From positions 1 to 64,000 of the forward strand of contig JAZOUB010000037.1 in NCBI GenBank assembly GCA_045657945.1: DNA of 64,000 nt, read 5' to 3'. Under the pieces are notes generated by a model. The model searched no databases. It saw only the letters and a list, made by a program, of their open reading frames with translations, and had not been told where the DNA came from. Made by a program: the position numbers and the translations under genes. Shown here piece by piece: positions 44,150 through 53,508 of the stretch. Every line of letters starts with the position of its first letter. Position 1 is the stretch's first letter. This DNA is from HGM04593 sp045657945 (GTDB lineage Bacteria; Bacteroidota; Bacteroidia; Bacteroidales; Bacteroidaceae).

Positions 44150-47100
44150 ATGGATATGAGTCACTTCCTAAAGAGAGTTTGCCTTTCAATGATGCTTGCA
44201 ATACTTTTTGTCGGATGTAACAAAGAGAACGGAGAACTGAGCCTGAATGAAAGTGAGATATTTTTCAATGAACAACTTTCATCAATATCAGTAAATGGCG
44301 AGATATGCTATATCTGCACAGAAGATGGCGTCATCTACCGTTATACCCCTCACAACAACCATCTTGACACTCTTTCATCCAATTTGCAATTCGACCGCAT
44401 TTATCGCGTTATTGAGGACAAGCGCGCGAATGACAGCACTGTGTGGGTAGGCGCACGCAATATGGGACTTTATAGATGCAAGGCAATAGGTGACAGTCTG
44501 GAAGTGCAAGGTATCTACCGCATAGAGGTTAACGACCTGAAATATTCGCCATATGATATACACATTGCCAAAAACTGTGTATATGTGGGTACATCCAATG
44601 GTTTCTACAAGGTGCCGAACAACAAGTGTGATACACTGCAGAGAATTTACCCTAAAGACGGTTACAAGAGTTGGAGAGCGGCACAACCATTTGTAGTGAA
44701 CAGTATCCTTGAGTACGACAGCCGCTACCTTGTAGCATCATCCGATGGAGGGGTACTTAAAGTTGACATGCAGAACGGCAACATCTCTGTTGTGGGCACC
44801 GACGAGAAGGTCAAGAGCATTGCACTCAAAGGGAATGAGATCTATGCCCTGACAGAGAAAAGCCTGAAAGCATACGATATTGAAGGAAACCTGAAAAAAG
44901 AGTTCAGTATCGGGCATAGTGCTGAGTTATATCATTATGTCCCTGAAACCGGAATAACATATCTTATCAACAAGGACCATGTATATCTTGTACAGGACAA
45001 AGACCTTGACAATCCCGATGAATACAAGAGAGTTGAACTGCGACGTAATGTACGCCCTGAATGCCGCAACATCATCGCCGATATTCCACAGACAAACAGA
45101 TCATTTCTTGTTACCGGAAATGCACTTTTCTGCATCGCCCATAATCTTGACATATTCAACAGTGTAGGAGAAGCCCGTGCTGCGACTATCGATGGTGAGC
45201 ATATATACTATCTAATCGAAAACAGAGTATTCAGGAGCGATGTCAACGGCAAGGGGCAGAATGCCAAGCATATGCTGAATATTCCAGAGAAGTATGACGT
45301 CAAGCATTTTACAGTTAACGACAAGCGTATTTATTTCATTGACAACTCAAACGCCATATACACAATCGACACAGAATTGGGTAGCAACTACTACATCAAC
45401 TCACTTGCCTCATTGTTCTCTATCAAAAAACTGGGAGATATTGAAAAAGATGTGACAGCGTTCGGTGGTGGCAGATTGCTATGCGGAATACGCGACAGCA
45501 TCATTGACTTCGATGCCGACAGGAAAGGAGAAAGAATCACTATGTACAATAATGGTGGCGAAAAGGTCAACTGGCCATTCATTACAAGATTTGTAACCCA
45601 CAAAAGCAACGTTTGGGCAAGCACGCTAAATGATGGAATTTATCAAGGAGATGACAACGAGCTGAACATCGTCTCAGGCAGTGAAAGATTCAAATATATT
45701 AGAGATATTGCATTCAGTGGTGATGACACCACTCCATATGTACTCACAAACCGCTATATATACACACCCGACTGGCGAGACTCAATAAAGGCCGAAGGTT
45801 TCTACCGTCTGATTGTAACAGACGACAGACGCGTTTATGGTGTAGGCAACTTCGGTATTAGAGAGTTCATATTCTCACCCGACGGGAACAGATTCAAAGA
45901 CTACTACACCGATATCAAGTTCAACCCTGAAGCCGTCGTTACAAACGGGAACACCATTTTTGCAGGATCGCCTTGCGGTGTTTTCGTATTCGACCATCCG
46001 CTGGCGAACGGAACCCCGCACAAGAACATCCAGTTCGAGCCTGCAGCAATAGAGAGGTTCTGGGAGTATGTAATATATGCCATCGGACTTATAGTCCTGT
46101 TCGCTATGGCAGTATTTATAACCATCAAACTTGAAAAAAGGAGGTACAGCATAGAAAGGCTCAACCGCAAGAAAGGCGAGATTCTTGAAAGGCTCTACTA
46201 TCTTGAGAGCCTGTCACCGTTCCTCAGCGAAATCATTGTCGAGAAAATACATAACAACATCACAAGAGTAGAGGAATTTGCCGTAAGCAGCGGCAGGAAG
46301 TCGCAACGAACGGTAAAGGCCTTGCAAAAGCGCGCCGAGGCCATCAGGGAACAGACCGAGAAAGATGCAAGAAGCTTGCTTGAGGAGCAGAAAAAGAATC
46401 TGAAAAAAGCAGGCAAGGGGTATGCCGAGACGCTGTTAAAGGAATCGGAAAGAAGTATGTCCTTTGCCGAAACTGCCACACAGATAAAGAAAAACCACCA
46501 GTGGATAGAGAAACGTAGCGAACAGGAAAGAATCATAAGGGAGATTGAAGAGTTCTACGCATCAGCATTAGTGATCGAAGGTATAACCAAAGGCATCAAG
46601 GCCGAGACAAGGAAGTTCAAGGAAGCAACAGACGAAAACGAGAAAGAAGAACTCCTTGAGAAACTTGTAAAGAGAATGAAAGAGATTGGTTCGGATGAGA
46701 ACTGCACTGCAATGAAAGATTTCATTGATAAGGGGATAACAAAGATAAAGAGTGCAGACATTGTCAATGAAGACATTATAAACGTATTCTGCAACCTGAA
46801 GTCACTCGTGGACAAGGTTAAGGGTAATGGAGAAAAGATGAAGGAACTGCTCAAGGAAGCCAAGGTTGTCTGCTGCAGGGCCGATATGCATACCTGCGTC
46901 ATTAACATCGGCAAGCATATCAAGGCATTCTACGAGAACCTTGGCGATATAAGCAACTGCAAGAAGCTGCTTGAGGAGATTCCCGAATACGAATTCTCTA
47001 AACTGAAGTCAGAAAGGAAAAGACTTGCAGATCTCAAGGAGAAGCCTAATCTAATAATCAAGGAACTGAACAAGGAGATCGAGAAGTTCTATGCTCCGGT

Positions 47101-47392
47101 CATTGACAGCGGCATCGATCAGGAACTATTCTCCCTTGTCGGGCTCTCTGCAAGCAACTGCCGTAACTACAGTAACAATGCAAAAATAATGGCATTGCTA
47201 CTCTCTGGTGAGAAAGTCGAGAACAACCATATTCATATCCTTATTGGTATCTCTAACCGCGGAGAGAATATGCGCAAGGAGCGCGGAATCGTAGAGCATA
47301 ATATGAAGAAGAATCAAGACGAGGTACTCAAGTACTACAACACTCATCCGTCAAGTTGTGCCGGGTTCATAATAAGTTACTTCAGAGAGTAA
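44150..47392 (+). CDS. Membrane sensor-like protein: beta-propeller, TM helix, long coiled coil, possible C-terminal HTH
   Basis: About 1080 residues. The N-terminus has a lipoprotein-type signal (LFVGC). Residues about 40-630 form beta-propeller-like repeats (ICYICTEDGVIYRYTP, STVWVGARNMGLYRC, VYVGTSNGFYKV, YLVASSDGGVLKVD, VWASTLNDGIYQGD). One transmembrane helix lies near 637-660 (YVIYAIGLIVLFAMAVFITI). A charged coiled coil of about 320 residues follows, and the last 90 residues contain NAKIMALLLSGEK...ILIGIS, a possible helix-turn-helix. No histidine kinase or receiver motif is seen. Bacteroidetes have propeller-TM-coil-HTH one-component regulators, and this may be a long variant. The frame is open back to 43820, but the promoter at 44090-44119 fixes the start. 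Function unknown. Confidence 0.82.
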   Translation: MDMSHFLKRVCLSMMLAILFVGCNKENGELSLNESEIFFNEQLSSISVNGEICYICTEDGVIYRYTPHNNHLDTLSSNLQFDRIYRVIEDKRANDSTVWVGARNMGLYRCKAIGDSLEVQGIYRIEVNDLKYSPYDIHIAKNCVYVGTSNGFYKVPNNKCDTLQRIYPKDGYKSWRAAQPFVVNSILEYDSRYLVASSDGGVLKVDMQNGNISVVGTDEKVKSIALKGNEIYALTEKSLKAYDIEGNLKKEFSIGHSAELYHYVPETGITYLINKDHVYLVQDKDLDNPDEYKRVELRRNVRPECRNIIADIPQTNRSFLVTGNALFCIAHNLDIFNSVGEARAATIDGEHIYYLIENRVFRSDVNGKGQNAKHMLNIPEKYDVKHFTVNDKRIYFIDNSNAIYTIDTELGSNYYINSLASLFSIKKLGDIEKDVTAFGGGRLLCGIRDSIIDFDADRKGERITMYNNGGEKVNWPFITRFVTHKSNVWASTLNDGIYQGDDNELNIVSGSERFKYIRDIAFSGDDTTPYVLTNRYIYTPDWRDSIKAEGFYRLIVTDDRRVYGVGNFGIREFIFSPDGNRFKDYYTDIKFNPEAVVTNGNTIFAGSPCGVFVFDHPLANGTPHKNIQFEPAAIERFWEYVIYAIGLIVLFAMAVFITIKLEKRRYSIERLNRKKGEILERLYYLESLSPFLSEIIVEKIHNNITRVEEFAVSSGRKSQRTVKALQKRAEAIREQTEKDARSLLEEQKKNLKKAGKGYAETLLKESERSMSFAETATQIKKNHQWIEKRSEQERIIREIEEFYASALVIEGITKGIKAETRKFKEATDENEKEELLEKLVKRMKEIGSDENCTAMKDFIDKGITKIKSADIVNEDIINVFCNLKSLVDKVKGNGEKMKELLKEAKVVCCRADMHTCVINIGKHIKAFYENLGDISNCKKLLEEIPEYEFSKLKSERKRLADLKEKPNLIIKELNKEIEKFYAPVIDSGIDQELFSLVGLSASNCRNYSNNAKIMALLLSGEKVENNHIHILIGISNRGENMRKERGIVEHNMKKNQDEVLKYYNTHPSSCAGFIISYFRE

Positions 47393-47421
47393 CCTGAACC
47401 GGCCTAGCAACATCTATGTTT

Positions 47422-47718
47422 TTACATCTTTTTTCTTTTGGGATTTGCAGGAAACCATCCTTTTTCCACTCTTTTCTTTTGCTGGAACACCTCACCTATG
47501 CTCCAGAAAGAGGAGAATGCCACAACACCCAAAAGTATTGATATTATCAAGTTCGCAACCAACAATGATGCTATAGCCGAAAGAATACCAAGCAACAGAA
47601 AGAGCCACCAGCTCTTTACCCCGATGTAATACTCGGCCTTTATCACCAATGGGTGGAACAGGCCGATAATAAGGAAAGTTGCTACACCAATAATTATTCC
47701 AGAGAAATTGAAGTCCAT
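47422..47718 (-). CDS. DUF4491 membrane protein
   Basis: A 98-residue membrane protein of family DUF4491. It has three hydrophobic segments and the family phrases GIIIGVATFLIIGLFHPLVI, EYYIGVKSWWLFLLLG and the C-terminal FQQKKRVEKGWFPANPKRKK. The family is Bacteroidetes-centred and has no known function. It is convergent with the propeller/coiled-coil gene (29 bases between stops). Confidence 0.92.
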   Translation of the reverse strand: MDFNFSGIIIGVATFLIIGLFHPLVIKAEYYIGVKSWWLFLLLGILSAIASLLVANLIISILLGVVAFSSFWSIGEVFQQKKRVEKGWFPANPKRKKM

Positions 47719-47749
47719 TCTATAAATGTTTGCCTTTAAACAATATACA

Positions 47750-47781
47750 TCAAAGCCAGGTTCTGCAGAACCTGGCTTTGA
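47750..47781. terminator. Perfect 32-base palindrome, terminator of the GH2 gene
   Basis: Arms 47750-47765 and 47766-47781 are fully complementary. It lies just past the GH2 stop on the minus strand and just upstream of the DUF4491 start. Confidence 0.8.
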
Positions 47782-47788
47782 TCATAAA

Positions 47789-50700
47789 TCACCATTTCAC
47801 GAACCTGTGTGTGCGGATGTCATTACCGTCCTTAATGACAAGGATATATGCACCCTGTGGCTGGCCGGCAAGCGATATCACAGCCTCGTTACCGTTGGCA
47901 ACAGCCTTGCCCACAGACACGCCACCCAAATTATACACAGCTACAGTTGCACCGGCAGCTACACCATTACATTCCACAGTCTGTGCCGCCTTGTCATATT
48001 CAACCTCACAGCCATTCACACCAACCTCACCGATACCGGTCTCAGCACCGTTGATTGTGCTCACGCGCAATGTATGTGTGTATGTCTGGGATGAAGGACA
48101 ATGATACTGGCTCTCTGTGCCCGGGCCGCAACTACCGTTACCCAAACCGCGCTGCATGTAATCGAATGTAGCGTACACAACATCGTCCTTCTTCAAGTCC
48201 CAAGGGTGAAGCTGTGGGGTAAGATACTGACGCTGGTCGTAGTGTGAAAGCGAGAACGAAACCTGTCCCTGAGCTTCAATCTTGATTGTGTTGCCATTTT
48301 CGGGGTTCCACATTGTGAGGTCGCGCAATGCCATGCGGTTACCATGTGATTGTGGATGTGGATACATCTCGAACATATCATCGACGGTTGTTGTGTAACG
48401 GCCAAGGAAAGAGCCTGTCTGACGGTCGATATAGTTCTCCCAAGGTCCCTTTGCATAATACTCTACATTCTCATAGCCTGCAGGGAACAGCATATCAAGA
48501 CCTATGCGGCGCAAGCCCGAAGCCTTTGGAGAGTACTGGACCTTCATATCCACAACTCCACTTGAATAGACCGAATATGTAATTACGTATGGACAATGGT
48601 TGTGGTTCACATTGACAGTAATATTACAAGTCTTGCCATCGCCTGAACGTGCGCTTGTCACTGTTGCCGAGTTGATTGATGTATCCTTGTCACCGAACTT
48701 GTGCTCACCATAGGGGCTCTCGTTCTCAATCCAGCGGATGTTGCTGTAGATAGGATACTTGCCTGGTTCAACAACTTGCACGCCATTGGCAATCCACTCT
48801 GTGATGAAGCCTTGGGCATCGACCTTGAAGCTTATCTTGCTGTTCGATACTGACACGCCGTTGCTCTTCTCTACAGTGAGAGCCTCATCACCCTGGGCAG
48901 CTGTCTGCAATGCACTGCGTGACTGCAATACAAACTGTTCGCTTGCCATTGGATAACCAGCCTCACACCAATCCTCGGCTTCATTCTTGAGCAGTTCCAC
49001 ATTAAGTGCATACTCACTGCCCTGCTCCATTGCTGTTGCAATAGTCAATGGCACAGCAGCTGTCGCACCCGGAACAGTCGTTGGAATTGCCACGGTATTT
49101 GTTTCAACCACCACACCATTGCAAAGCACTGTATAACGCAATGTAAAGTCACTGAGGTTGGTGAAATTATGTTTGTTTTTTATCTGCAGTACACCTTTGC
49201 TGTAAGTGAATTTCGCATACTGATATACCTTTTTCACCTCGGTGAGTTTTGCAGTCCATGCGCGGTCGGCAGTGATTACACCGTTGTTCAAGAAGTTGCC
49301 CTGGTGAGGACCCGGATAATCGTAGCCCGAAGTGTATTTTGGGAAGCCATTCTGTTCTGTTGTGCCGTTCTTTATATCCTGTGGATTATAGATTCCCTGG
49401 TCTACCCAGTCCCAGATACAACCTCCGATACCATAATTGCTACCTTCTATAATATCCCAATAATCCTGCAGGTTGCCGACAGCATTACCCATTGCATGGG
49501 CATATTCGCAAAGGAAGAAAGGCTCACCACCGATGCTGTTGTTGCAATGGTTACGTGTGTAATCCAGATTCGGGTACATCTTTGAATCCATATCGGTATT
49601 CTTTGCCGAGTTCACATTCGAGTAGCCCTCATAGTGTACAGGGCGTGAATCGAGAGCCTTGGTTGCCGAGTATGTAGCATCGAAGTTGACACCTGTACCC
49701 GACTCGTTACCGAGTGACCAGAACACCACAGAAGGATGGTTGCGGTCGCGTATTACCATACGTACTGTGCGGTCAACATACTGAGCCTGCCATGTAGGAT
49801 CGTTAGAGATGCTATTGTCTTTCTTGTCACTCCAGCTCTTGTGGCACTCCACATCGGCCTCGTCCATACAGTAAAGACCGTAGTAATCGAACATCGCATA
49901 CATCTTGGCTGCGCGTGGATAGTGGCTCGCGCGTACAAGGTTCACATTGGCCTGCTTCATCAGCTCAACATCCCTGAACATTGTGGCAATATCCATTGTG
50001 CGGCCATAAAGCGGATGGGTATCTTGTGTGTTTACACCCTTGAAATATACACGTTGGCCATTGATGAGCACCACGCCATTCTTTATCTCAATGGTACGGA
50101 AACCATACTTGGTAGAGAATACCATCTCCTCGTTGCCGGCGGCATCCTTTTGACGGACAATGACGGTATAGAGGTCCGGTGTCTCCGAAGTCCATGGCAA
50201 AAGTGAAGAGAGTGCTTCAAAAGTAACATTCTTCTTCATACTCTTTACACCGGCAGCCAACTCCACAGCTACATCGTTTGTTGCTACCACATTGCCGTCG
50301 GGAGCAACAAGTTCCACCTCTATGACTTTGCTTGCAGCCTCACCGCCACGGTTATCTATCTCAAGCGCGACATTCATGCTGCCACCGTTATATGTGGCAT
50401 TGAGTGTGCTTGTAATATAATGGTCAGATACGAATGTCTTTGGTGTGGCATAGAGATACACGTCACGGTGCATACCGCTCATGTGGAACATATCCTGTCC
50501 CTCGAGATAAGATGCATCGCTCCAACGGAACACCTGTACACAGATGTTGTTCTCGCCGGTGTGCACATGGGCACTCAAGTCAAACTCGTGGTCGTTGTTT
50601 CCACCCTGGGTATAACCTACATATTCACCGTTCACCCACACGAATGCGGCACTGTAGAGACCGTCGAAATGCAGGAATACATTCTTTGCATCCCAACCCA

Positions 50701-52054
50701 CGGGCAAGGTGAATGTACGACGGTAAGAACCGACAGGATTGTCGCCCACGCCATCTACCTTATTCTTGATATAAGGAGGATTGTTGACGAATGCATACTC
50801 CACGTTTACATAGAGCGGAAGGTCATAGCCCTTCATCTCCCAACAAGAGGGTACTTCAATGTTGTCCCATGCAGAGACATCGGCGTCGTTGCCCCAGAAA
50901 TCATCCTCGCCCGGACGAACCGACGGCTCTGGAACAAGGTTGAACTTCCATGTACCGTTGAGCGACAGATAGTCGGCCTTCTCGGGAGTAAGCCATGCCT
51001 TGTTGTAGTTGACATCGGACTTCATGGCATCTGTAGATGTATAAGGGATGAATGTTGCACGTGCTGCCTCCTTGTTCTCCTCATAGACCTGCTGGTTTTC
51101 CCAATAGTCGCCCACCGGACCTGCAGCCACAGTAAAGAAGAACTTGCTGTAATCACCATCCTTGTCAGATGAAGCAATGAGTTTATCACCACTTACCTTT
51201 ATATAGAACTTAGTACCCTTATATAATCCTGTAAGATAGAAATAACCGTCACCGGCCTCTTCAAGAATCACATTCTGGTTCTCATTACCTGTTTCAGTGG
51301 TATATACAAGCGGAGTTCTGTCGCCATTGAGGAACATGTCCATTGACATATTGCAACTGTTCGATGTCAATATAAAGCCTGTCTTACCGTTAGATACTCT
51401 CCAGGTCTGGGTATTGTTGCCCTCAACATAAGGCTTCACGTCAATGAGAGCTGCCAGCGCAGCGTCGGCAGAAATCGTCAACACATTCCTAGTCGCAACA
51501 TTGCTTATTACATAGCTCTTGCCGGCATAGACCTTGGCCTGTGAGAACTGCTTGCCGGTATTGTGGAAGAAGTAGAGAATATCCTGGTCAGCAAATTCCG
51601 TGAGCATCATGGGATATCCATCGGCCGAGGGTGCAAGGTACTGATATGGGTTCGATGCATTTGCCATGCGGTTGTAGCCATCGCCCGGAGCCACAATCTT
51701 GAAACGCTGGTTGGGGTTCGCAGGCTCATAGTTCCACTGCACGGGATGGCCCACGCCCGGAGCCATATCAAGCGCCTTGCCCGATGTAGGGTTCACGAAT
51801 GAAAAGACTCCATCGGTCTCAGTTGGGTACATGGCCCACTCCTGCCCGGTACTGGCCTCATTGCCATCGGCAAAGATTATTCGTGCATCATTGTTTACAT
51901 TGTCACCATTGGAAAGGAATTTTCCGTTGGCGAAATTCTCGATACGATAAACCGTAACTTTTTCAACTGTCGGTTCCAGTTCCTGGGCTACAAGTTGCTG
52001 CAATGGAATAAACAATGCCAGCAATGCCCAAAAGAGATGAGATGTTTTTTTCAT
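47789..52054 (-). CDS. GH2 beta-galactosidase, large secreted form
   Basis: A 1421-residue glycoside hydrolase family 2 enzyme. Order: signal peptide (to about residue 24, LVAQE); two ricin-like or carbohydrate-binding beta-trefoil domains (about 30-330), the first with YRIENFANGKFLSNGDNVNN; sugar-binding jelly roll (about 360-560, NVEYAFVNNPPYI); Ig-like domain; TIM barrel (about 680-970) with acid/base E784 in WSLGNESG and nucleophile E850 in FLCEYAHAMGN; LacZ-type C-terminal beta domain (about 1080-1340) with YYAKGPWENYIDR; and a C-terminal tail ending RTHRFVKW like type IX signals. It probably removes terminal beta-galactose from host glycans. It diverges from the fucosidase operon, which fits joint expression. 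Confidence 0.95.
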   Translation of the reverse strand: MKKTSHLFWALLALFIPLQQLVAQELEPTVEKVTVYRIENFANGKFLSNGDNVNNDARIIFADGNEASTGQEWAMYPTETDGVFSFVNPTSGKALDMAPGVGHPVQWNYEPANPNQRFKIVAPGDGYNRMANASNPYQYLAPSADGYPMMLTEFADQDILYFFHNTGKQFSQAKVYAGKSYVISNVATRNVLTISADAALAALIDVKPYVEGNNTQTWRVSNGKTGFILTSNSCNMSMDMFLNGDRTPLVYTTETGNENQNVILEEAGDGYFYLTGLYKGTKFYIKVSGDKLIASSDKDGDYSKFFFTVAAGPVGDYWENQQVYEENKEAARATFIPYTSTDAMKSDVNYNKAWLTPEKADYLSLNGTWKFNLVPEPSVRPGEDDFWGNDADVSAWDNIEVPSCWEMKGYDLPLYVNVEYAFVNNPPYIKNKVDGVGDNPVGSYRRTFTLPVGWDAKNVFLHFDGLYSAAFVWVNGEYVGYTQGGNNDHEFDLSAHVHTGENNICVQVFRWSDASYLEGQDMFHMSGMHRDVYLYATPKTFVSDHYITSTLNATYNGGSMNVALEIDNRGGEAASKVIEVELVAPDGNVVATNDVAVELAAGVKSMKKNVTFEALSSLLPWTSETPDLYTVIVRQKDAAGNEEMVFSTKYGFRTIEIKNGVVLINGQRVYFKGVNTQDTHPLYGRTMDIATMFRDVELMKQANVNLVRASHYPRAAKMYAMFDYYGLYCMDEADVECHKSWSDKKDNSISNDPTWQAQYVDRTVRMVIRDRNHPSVVFWSLGNESGTGVNFDATYSATKALDSRPVHYEGYSNVNSAKNTDMDSKMYPNLDYTRNHCNNSIGGEPFFLCEYAHAMGNAVGNLQDYWDIIEGSNYGIGGCIWDWVDQGIYNPQDIKNGTTEQNGFPKYTSGYDYPGPHQGNFLNNGVITADRAWTAKLTEVKKVYQYAKFTYSKGVLQIKNKHNFTNLSDFTLRYTVLCNGVVVETNTVAIPTTVPGATAAVPLTIATAMEQGSEYALNVELLKNEAEDWCEAGYPMASEQFVLQSRSALQTAAQGDEALTVEKSNGVSVSNSKISFKVDAQGFITEWIANGVQVVEPGKYPIYSNIRWIENESPYGEHKFGDKDTSINSATVTSARSGDGKTCNITVNVNHNHCPYVITYSVYSSGVVDMKVQYSPKASGLRRIGLDMLFPAGYENVEYYAKGPWENYIDRQTGSFLGRYTTTVDDMFEMYPHPQSHGNRMALRDLTMWNPENGNTIKIEAQGQVSFSLSHYDQRQYLTPQLHPWDLKKDDVVYATFDYMQRGLGNGSCGPGTESQYHCPSSQTYTHTLRVSTINGAETGIGEVGVNGCEVEYDKAAQTVECNGVAAGATVAVYNLGGVSVGKAVANGNEAVISLAGQPQGAYILVIKDGNDIRTHRFVKW

Positions 52055-52088
52055 ATTATAGTTTTATTGAATCGTTTTTTCACAATTA

Positions 52089-52096
52089 CAAAAATA
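52089..52096 (-). promoter_or_regulatory. -7 box of the GH2 gene
   Basis: TATTTTTG on the minus strand, 34 bases upstream of the start at 52054, back to back with the GH29 promoter. Confidence 0.5.
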
Positions 52097-52121
52097 GTAC
52101 AAAATGATTAAAACAAAAGAA

Positions 52122-52173
52122 TTATTTGTCCTTTTCACTATCATAATATATTTTTGCATAAAAGGACAAATAA
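52122..52173. promoter_or_regulatory. 14-bp inverted repeat around the GH29 promoter
   Basis: Left arm TTATTTGTCCTTTT (52122-52135) and right arm AAAAGGACAAATAA (52160-52173) are perfectly complementary across 24 bases. The -33 box is in the left arm, the -7 box in the centre, and the likely start of transcription in the right arm. A repressor operator is the simplest reading. Confidence 0.55.
52125..52156 (+). promoter_or_regulatory. Promoter of the GH29-cutC-xpt operon
   Basis: TTTG (52125-52128), 20 bases, TATTTTTG (52149-52156), 28 bases before the start at 52185. Confidence 0.75.
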
Positions 52174-52184
52174 AAACACGAGAT

Positions 52185-53501
52185 ATGAAATCAATCAAAA
52201 GATTTATGCAGACAGCAGTTGCAGCATTGCTGATTGTAGTGCCGACAGTTACAAAGGCACAGTACACACCCACTGCTGAGAACCTGAAATCGCGTCAGGA
52301 ATTTGCCGACAGCAAGTTCGGTATCTTCATACATTGGGGCATATACAGCATGTTCGCTCAGGGCGAATGGTACCTGCAGAACTACCCCATTGACAAGGCA
52401 GAGTATGCCAAGGCAGCCGATGCCTTCTACCCTCATCGTTTCAATGCAAAGGAGTGGGTTGCTGCCATAAAGGATGCCGGTGCAAAGTATATCTGCTTCA
52501 CCAGCCGCCACCACGACAGTTTCTCAATGTGGGACACTGAGCAGAGCGACTACAACATCGTTGACGCGACACCTTTCGGCCGCGATGTCATCAAGGAACT
52601 TGCCGAGGAGTGCCACAAGCAGGGCATCAGGTTACACTTCTACTATTCACATATCGACTGGGCGCGCGACGAGTACCCTCTTGGCCGCACAGGAACACAG
52701 GTAATTGGCCGTGACAAGACAAAAGCCGACTGGCCTGCATACTACGAATTCATGAACAAGCAGCTCACCGAACTGCTCACCAACTATGGCGAGATTGGTG
52801 CAATATGGTTCGACGGCAAGTGGGACCGCGACAAAGACAGCATACCTTTCAACTGGCAGCTTGACGAGCAGTATGCCCTCATCCACAGCCTGCAGCCAGC
52901 CTGCCTCATCGGCAACAACCACCACGAGACACCATTCCCGGGCGAGGATATCCAGATATTCGAACGCGACCTGCCGGGCGAAAACAAGGCAGGTCTGAGC
53001 GGACAGAGCGTGAGCCGCCTGCCACTTGAGACATGCCAGACGATGAACGGCATGTGGGGGTACAAACTTGTTGATCAGAACTACAAGAGCACCGAGACAC
53101 TCATCAGACTGCTTGTGAGCACATCGGGCAAAGGTGCGAACCTTTTGCTCAATGTAGGCCCGCAGCCCAATGGCGAAATACCTGCAGCAGCACTTGAGCG
53201 CATGAAGGAGATGGGTGAATGGACACGCGCCAACGGCGAGACAATCTATGGCACGACAGCCGGAGACATTCCTGCACAGGAGTGGGGAGTGACAACACGC
53301 AAGGACAACCGTCTCTTCGTCCACATCTTCGACTGCAAGGAGAAGGAACTTATCCTGCCACTCGACTGCAAGGTAAAAAAGGCATTCACATACAGCGACA
53401 AGCAGCCTGTAAAGTTCAAGAAGACAAAGGAGGGCGTAAAGCTAATGTTCAACGAAGTGCCGACCGGTGTTGACTACATCGTGGAGCTTATAACAAAGTA
53501 A
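52185..53501 (+). CDS. GH29 alpha-L-fucosidase
   Basis: A 438-residue exported fucosidase. The ATG at 52185 starts the signal peptide MKSIKRFMQTAVAALLIVVP; the in-frame ATG at 52104 lies upstream of the promoter. The catalytic barrel shows FGIFIHWGIYSMFAQGEWY, FTSRHHDSFSMWD, YYSHIDWARDEYP, and the nucleophile D210 in AIWFDGKWD, followed by a C-terminal beta domain. It releases alpha-L-fucose from host glycans such as mucin or Lewis-type structures. It leads an operon with cutC (7 bases later) and xpt (4-base overlap). Confidence 0.95.
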   Translation: MKSIKRFMQTAVAALLIVVPTVTKAQYTPTAENLKSRQEFADSKFGIFIHWGIYSMFAQGEWYLQNYPIDKAEYAKAADAFYPHRFNAKEWVAAIKDAGAKYICFTSRHHDSFSMWDTEQSDYNIVDATPFGRDVIKELAEECHKQGIRLHFYYSHIDWARDEYPLGRTGTQVIGRDKTKADWPAYYEFMNKQLTELLTNYGEIGAIWFDGKWDRDKDSIPFNWQLDEQYALIHSLQPACLIGNNHHETPFPGEDIQIFERDLPGENKAGLSGQSVSRLPLETCQTMNGMWGYKLVDQNYKSTETLIRLLVSTSGKGANLLLNVGPQPNGEIPAAALERMKEMGEWTRANGETIYGTTAGDIPAQEWGVTTRKDNRLFVHIFDCKEKELILPLDCKVKKAFTYSDKQPVKFKKTKEGVKLMFNEVPTGVDYIVELITK

Positions 53502-53508
53502 CCACACT

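Noticed and set aside
52136..52159. Claim of a proven invertible promoter upstream of the fucosidase
   Set aside because: The 24-base centre is much shorter than known invertible promoters of Bacteroides, and no recombinase gene is near; it is reported only as a possible operator or switch.
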